Assembly (NCBI GenBank): GCA_018398585.1
Contig: JAGTTD010000011.1
Location: 21,060,926-21,124,925, forward strand
DNA: 64,000 bases
From: Simmondsia chinensis
Taxonomy: Eukaryota > Streptophyta > Magnoliopsida > Caryophyllales > Simmondsiaceae
Direction: 5' to 3'
Shown: piece after piece, positions 59,001-64,000 of the stretch
Position numbering within the stretch: the first letter of the stretch is position 1
Layout of the letters: the number at the start of each line of letters is the position of its first letter
The notes under the pieces: generated by a model
Told to the model about the DNA's origin: nothing
Seen by the model: only the letters and a program-made list of their open reading frames with translations
Databases searched by the model: none
Position numbers and translations under genes: made by a program

Positions 59001-59871
59001 TGTCCAGCGACACAATAGGATTGAGGTCTCTCGTGGTCAGACAAAAACTTTGATAGGAAAGGTCTGAACCACCATGAGGCACACTTTTGTTTCTATGGAT
59101 GGAGTGCAAGCGTATGATGCATGAGTTTGCCATAGATGGGTTTTATGTTCGCTCCGGGACTGTATAGTCAGCCTGAGTAACAGGTAGTCATGAGCTCAAG
59201 GGTGTCTCATGACAGTAACTAGCTGGACCTGATGGAGGGGGTGTAGGCCTTAGTTACCTAATATCCTCTCTAACGGCCAGGACCAAGACAATATGATTCT
59301 CAGTTTGTCTAACCAAAATAGGCTTTACTTCAACCACTGTTTGCCTAGCCACATCCACAGTAATAAGGGTAACAGAAATTCGTTTCTACCAAGAATCTAT
59401 CAGTCTCTCTAAGTAGTCTTTTCTTCATAGAGGTTCCAACATCGTTAATCATGGCTTTCATAGCGGCAGAGTTTTGACGCTGAGCCATGAGATTGTGCTC
59501 TATCTCAGCACGTTGCCTCTCGAAGGCTTCCCTCATTGTTTGTTGAACCCTTTGGTCCACAATCTCTAAATGATGTTTTAGCATAGCCATAAAACTCTTG
59601 TGAGAATGGCCACCGAGCCTAATAGGTTCGTCTTCTGGGATGTAATCATTACCAATGCTTTCACTGCCGTGGCTGTGACTAATTTCATCCCTTCAAGATT
59701 ATGGACTTTACTTTCGAGGATGCTGAAGCTAGGACCCAGATAAGGGTTATGTCTTCCAGTTCCTTGTGATCGAGGGCACTTGTCCTCCTAGTTATGACCA
59801 TCAGCAAATGGCCGGAAATTACGTCTTGGAAATCCACAATCGGCTAACGACAATGAAGTTTTGATTCAAGC
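56029..59871 (-). pseudogene. Tat-like gag (copy B, fuller)
   Basis: Frames 56388-56029, 57241-56924, 57739-57500 and 59590-59345 form a broken gag of about 3.8 kb. The knuckle CNWHDSLTHSTKKC (C-x2-H-x4-H-x4-C) is in 57739-57500; a coiled-coil-like stretch, QTMREAFERQRAEIEHNLM, is near the N-terminus (59590-59345). 57917-59871 is absent from copy A. A G14 tract lies at 57805-57818. Confidence 0.75.
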
Positions 59872-59890
59872 CTCCCACTGTGTTCGCCAA
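59872..59890 (-). other. Putative PBS of Tat-like element
   Basis: The minus strand reads TTGGCGAACACAGTGGGAG next to the LTR, resembling the TTGGCGCC...GTGGG start typical of Tat-type interiors. Confidence 0.45.
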
Positions 59891-59896
59891 AAGTTT

Positions 59897-60045
59897 TGTT
59901 TGCTCTACTTTGTTTTGAATGATGTGTGCGTGGTCGCCATAAATATGAAAACAAAACAAACGTGCAAAAGGGAGTCACCGCCTCTAGGGGGTGAGCTTAT
60001 TTAAGAACTGCACATCTTTGACCACAACCACTCACAGTTTTCGAA
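59897..60045 (-). repeat. Truncated 5' LTR of Tat-like element
   Basis: The sequence starts TGTTTGCTC like 517 and 47065 and stays alignable for about 130-150 bp at roughly 80 percent, then diverges. It is far more different from 47065-48360 than copies A and B are from each other. Confidence 0.6.
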
Positions 60046-60430
60046 GAAAAGGTCGTGATATGTTGGATTGGATATGAATACTTGAAAAATTGAGAGCAAT
60101 CACAATAAGTCTCTCACATTCATCCTCAAACATCACCATACATATGAAATTAATGTACACAAGTAATGATATTTCATCATGTCAATCCTTTTTTCAGTGT
60201 CCCCAAATAGTTCCACACAGAGGTTTACTAAAAGGGTATACCTATTAATCATCTTTGGAGACAAATTTTACAATGACATCTCCTTTTAGCACATGATCAC
60301 GAATCATATGACGTCTACCTCTATGTGATTGGTTTTAAAATCTTGAGCTGGAGTTCTATTTAAGCACACACATATTGGGAGCATGGTCAATATGAACTTC
60401 TTAATAATCAATTCATGCAGCCTCACCTTT
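60046..60430 (-). pseudogene. Copia RNase H fragment
   Basis: The minus strand around 60370-60240 reads TNHIEVDVI in the context of the copia RNase H end (usually TKHIEVDxHFIRExV), followed by SPKMINRYT-like residues. Stops are present and nothing else of this element is nearby. Confidence 0.5.
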
Positions 60431-60804
60431 ACAGTAGGCAAATGGGACTTGGCGAGACGATGAGATATGCATCAAGAGGGTGAACAAGCTAGAGTAATTA
60501 ATTTCTGTTTAAGAAGCTTAGTTTTAGATTAATAGATTTTATTATTTATTTTTATATTTATCTCTTTAATTTTTGGTTTTATATTCTACCTAAATTAGCT
60601 CTACTATTGAAGGAAGAGGAAATGTAGGGTTTTAGTCATTCAAATTTCATAAGTTTTGTTTCTCTTTTATATGTCTTCTTCTATTCTTTGGGTTTTAGAA
60701 TTAGCGTTAGCTATTTCCCCCTTTCCTCTTAATTGTTTTAGCGATAAGAGTTTAAAGGAAGGATGTTAAACCTTCAGTTCCCAATTTCTTCTTATCTACA
60801 CTGC
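60431..60804 (+). repeat. Putative 5' LTR end of gypsy element 4
   Basis: AT-rich DNA precedes a perfect PBS, so the 3' part of this stretch must be LTR. Its left boundary could not be found and no second LTR is in the window. Confidence 0.45.
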
Positions 60805-60810
60805 ATCAAT

Positions 60811-60822
60811 TGGTATCAGAGC
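60811..60822 (+). other. PBS, initiator-Met tRNA (gypsy element 4)
   Basis: TGGTATCAGAGC on the plus strand is a perfect match to the standard plant sequence. Confidence 0.9.
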
Positions 60823-60839
60823 TCAAAAAGCTTTCTAAG

Positions 60840-61960
60840 ATGGCCCATGGGCAGCATAGGTATGCCGCCTTGGTCACGTGTACGAGCAAGATCAACAGCG
60901 ATAGTTTGAGAGGAGACGCAAGGATATGGAAGAGAAATTCCGGCAAATCGAGCTATGTTGGCAAACCCTAAACAAACACCTAGGCTTACCCTCAAAATCA
61001 ACCAGAGGTGGGCGGAGAAGATGAAATGGATGACAGCTTTTGTAATCCGTTCCAAAAGGTTTAAACCCAGGGGCAGAACGTGAGCATAACGCGACCCATT
61101 ACTTGAGCTTTCAATTGCTTAGAGGAATAGACCCAGGAATCCGGGCTTGGGATTGAAATTCTGGAGTTTGCTGGTGGGCGACAAATTAAGGAATTTTGGA
61201 ATTGGGCAGCTGTGGTGGACGAAGTGCTCGAGTTAACGGATGTTTCGAGGCAATGCCAGGCACCTTCAATTCCTTCTCGGTTGAAGGATGGCCTCCGCAT
61301 GGTTGCAGCAACTGAAGCATGCCTGGCTTAGGCTTGCTAAATCAAAGACTGAGACGGGGGAAAGATGGAAAAGCATACGCAGTGGGTGATGTATCAACGC
61401 CCTCAAAACTCGCGACATGGTTCTGAGTCAGTGGAGGTGCACATGGCAGAATTCTACTCCCCCGTTGCTTGGAATGAGTTGGATGAATTGGAGAAGCAAC
61501 TGGCGAATAGGTATGTTAGGGGGTTCAGCGAGTCAATATAGGAGGTGTTAAACATGTTTCACATTTTTTTTAATCTTAGAAGCAAGTCAAGGGCTTTGAA
61601 CTTCGAAAAACAACAAAAGCGACGTCAAACCAGCGGTACATGGAGCACCTAGAATGGTGGGCATGATTAGGTACATTTACCAACCACCTCGGGTACACAG
61701 AGCTAGTTGTCACCAATGCTATGAAACCGAGTAACCAGGACTTGTCAAGTAGCTTAAGGACTGGTTGTTTCAAGTGTGGAGAGATGGAGCGCTGTTCGAC
61801 CAAGTGTCGAAAGGGTGATTGACCTGGCAAGGGGTTATACATCGAAGGTCTTCATGCTGAGGATGGCATGGTAGTAGGGAAAGAGGTTCAAATGAGTTAG
61901 TGTCAGATGACTTAGAACCCATTATGGGAGACGAGGACCACTTGGTAGCAGTTAGGTAAG
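60840..61960 (+). pseudogene. Gag of gypsy element 4
   Basis: Broken plus-strand frames include KDMEEKFRQIELCWQTLN near the start and a Gag-core-like segment (RLAKSKTETGERW, about 61330-61370). A zinc knuckle at about 61758-61810 reads CFKCGEMERCSTKC, in which the histidine of CX2CX4HX4C is replaced by arginine. Stops are frequent. Confidence 0.65.
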
Positions 61961-62620
61961 TCTGCCTCGTCCCTTAGAAAATAGAGAGAGATAGTTGGCT
62001 ACAGAATAACATCTTCTAGCTAACTTATAGTATTGGTGGGGGGTTGGGGGGGGGGGGGGGGGGGTGCCAACTCGTCTTTAATTCGGGTAGTTGCGAGAAT
62101 GTTATTTCCAAGGAAGCCATTCAAAAGTTGGGATTGAAGACGGAGGAGCATCCGAACCCTTAAAAATTATGGCTCAAGATAATAAAATTAGGTAACAGTC
62201 TCAAAATCTTGATTGGTTAATTTTTCTATTAGGGAAAAGTATCGGGATGGAGTTTGCAGCAATGTAGTTACCATGGATCCGTGCCACTTGTTACTTGGGC
62301 GCTCATGGCAATTTAATAGAGGTGCCACCCATAATGGGAGGAAGATCGCGTATTGCTTTTTCTTTGAGGGGACAAGGATCATCTTGTTGCCAAAGAAGGA
62401 TGAGGTTTCATGTATGTTTATAGCTAAGAATCCGAATCTACAAACAAGGGCCATGTTTGCCCAGGAGTTTGGAGAGAACAGGGTTGGGTTTGTATTGACT
62501 GGCAAGGAGAGTCAGGCAGAACACGGAAAGATACCGAGAGAGGTAGAAGATCTGTTAAGGAAGTTTGCTGATGTGTTTTCGAGGAGTTGCTTGATACTTT
62601 ACTGCCTTTAAGGTACATCC
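61961..62620 (+). pseudogene. Protease region of gypsy element 4
   Basis: A G19 tract (62046-62064) sits where the DTGATHNF active-site segment should be. Downstream are IREKYRDGVCSNVVTMDPCH and LLLGRSWQFNRGATHNGR (frame 62213-62611), the latter matching the LLLGRPWQFDxxxxHDG motif found between chromovirus protease and RT, and then DLLRKFADVF. Confidence 0.7.
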
Positions 62621-63640
62621 AATATTGGATTAATTTGATGCCGGGAGATGCATTACTGAACAGGCCACACTATCGGATGAGTCTTATGAAGCACGAGGAG
62701 CTGAGGCATCAGGTTTAAGAGTCACTCGCTGGGGGCTTTTTTGGGAGAGTTTAAGTCCATGCATGGTCCCAGCTATTGTAAAGCAAAAGAGGGGTGGTAC
62801 TTAGCGGATGTGCATTTACAATAAAGCCATTGATAAGATTATAGTACATTACCTATTTCCTATTCTGACATTGGATGACTTACTTGATTAGCTAAAGAAT
62901 TCACAAGTGTTTAGCAAGTTCGGCTTGAAAAGCGGATACCGTTAGATCCATATCACACTAGGTGATAAGTGACATACCTCCTTAAAGACCTGGGAAGGTT
63001 TATTCATGGTGCTTGTGATGTCGTTTGGGTTATCAAACGTGGCCAGTACGTTTATGAGATTCATGAATCAAGTGTTACGACCATTTATCTTAAGGTTTGT
63101 TGTGGTCGACTTTGATGACATCTTAATCTATGGCCGAAACCAAGTTACGTTTAGAGCACCTTTTGAAGGTGTTGCATACCTTGAGGGAGGAGCACTTGTT
63201 TCGCCACATTGAAGATGTGGGAGTTCATGAAGGAATGGGTGACTTTCCTTTGGTTTGTTGTGTCCAAAGAAGGAGTTCCGACAGATGAAAGGAAGATAGA
63301 GGCAAACTGGAATTGGCCACAACCAAAGTCGATAAGTGACTCACATAACTTCTATGACTTGGCTTCTTTTAATTGGAGGTTTGTGCTAGTTTTCAGCTCT
63401 ATCATGGCGTTGATTATAAATTACTCGAAAGAGAGTAGCTTTAGTTGAACTATGGAGGCATCTGACACCTTCGAAGAAGTGAAGCAAAGGCTGACCCAAC
63501 CTAGTATTAGCCTTACTGGATTTTAAAAGGACATTTGAGTTGTACACCGATGCCGCCAAGGTTGATATTGGCATAGTATTTAGTTGGGAGGGGCATCCTA
63601 TGGCTCACTTCAATGAGAAGCTTAATGGAAGTAAGTTGAA
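62621..63640 (+). pseudogene. RT and RNase H of gypsy element 4
   Basis: Pieces include YNKAIDKIIVHYLFPI, DDLLD, FSKFGLKSGYR, then [20 protein letters not shown] and [12 protein letters not shown] (frame 63006-63212): the catalytic FDD is kept although the aromatic Y is changed to D in VVYFDD. An RNase H start is recognisable as LYTDAA (about 63540). Confidence 0.8.
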
Positions 63641-64000
63641 CTGTTTAACATATCGTTGAGTTCTATGCGGTGGTGAGAGCTGTGAGACAATAGAAGTAGT
63701 ATGTCGCCAACAAGCAATTCGTGTTGTACTCGGATCATGTAGCATTGAAATTCATCAATAGTCAACACAAGCTTTCGGAGCGACATGCAAAGTGGGCAAG
63801 TCACATCCAACTCTTTCACTTTTTTATCAAACACAAGTGCAAAGCATTAAATGGTTGCTGACGCCTTGAGTAGGTGTACATTAATTGTGACTGGCAGTTA
63901 AGCTTCAGTACTGGGTTCTTAATGTTGGCAGAGTAATATAGGGATGATATCACCTCTTGGGAGATTTGATGAGAAGCTTAAACCAAAAGAGTACCAAGGT
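63641..64000 (+). pseudogene. RNase H end of gypsy element 4, running off the window
   Basis: The plus strand reads FVLYSDHVALKFINSQHKL, then SERHAKWASHIQLFHFFIKH and ADALSR-like sequence near 63855. The integrase must lie beyond 64000. Confidence 0.75.

Noticed and set aside
61061..61842. Minus-strand frames of 79 and 88 codons
   Set aside because: They are antisense to the gag of the plus-strand gypsy element that follows a perfect PBS.

Overview
The window is plant nuclear DNA from a repeat-rich, probably pericentromeric or other heterochromatic region of a flowering plant, most likely a eudicot; the species cannot be named. The basis is a stack of nested Ty1/copia and Ty3/gypsy LTR retrotransposons with primer-binding sites for initiator-Met tRNA, chromodomain integrases, Tat- and Athila-like gag and pol remnants, and a poly(A)-tailed retroposon. 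I found no credible host gene, tRNA, rRNA or CRISPR array. Almost every coding region is broken by stops and frameshifts. A run of exactly 100 N (14061-14160) marks a scaffold join, so order across it is not proven.

Layout. 1-11405 and 46549-57916 are two direct copies of one block. Each holds an Athila-type gag fragment, then a Tat-like gypsy element on the minus strand (3' LTR, RNase H, RT, protease, gag), itself interrupted by a complete 5.3 kb LTR element on the minus strand with 5 bp target duplications (gatgg). That inner element has PBS, PPT, TATA boxes and one long frame of about 1,030 codons with no domain I recognise. 11406-14060 and 43896-46548 are two diverged copies of the 3' part of an internally deleted Athila-like element. 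14161-15830 is a gypsy integrase tail and LTR-like DNA. 17230-19350 is a plus-strand copia pol interrupted by a retroposon with a 14 bp target duplication. 19576-23970 is a chromovirus lacking most of its RT. 23971-25000 is a copia LTR fragment. 25733-34530 is a near-complete minus-strand copia element with two 2.2 kb LTRs; its leader carries arrays of short hairpins. 35000-39437 is the 5' end of a plus-strand Athila element containing a 2.27 kb solo copia LTR. The coding strand then flips at a C tract, and 39885-43895 is a 5'-truncated chromovirus with one LTR. 57917-60045 completes the Tat gag and a diverged LTR piece; 60811-64000 is the start of another plus-strand gypsy element that runs off the window.

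How it fits together. Nothing here looks like an active gene network. The window records nested insertion, LTR recombination, internal deletion, inversion and block duplication. The most interesting items are the inner element's large unrecognised protein frame, whose 3' end resembles a gypsy pol end, and the hairpin arrays between the PBS and gag of the copia element, where stem sequences change in a paired way. The long G or C homopolymers also deserve a check as possible assembly artefacts or breakpoints.
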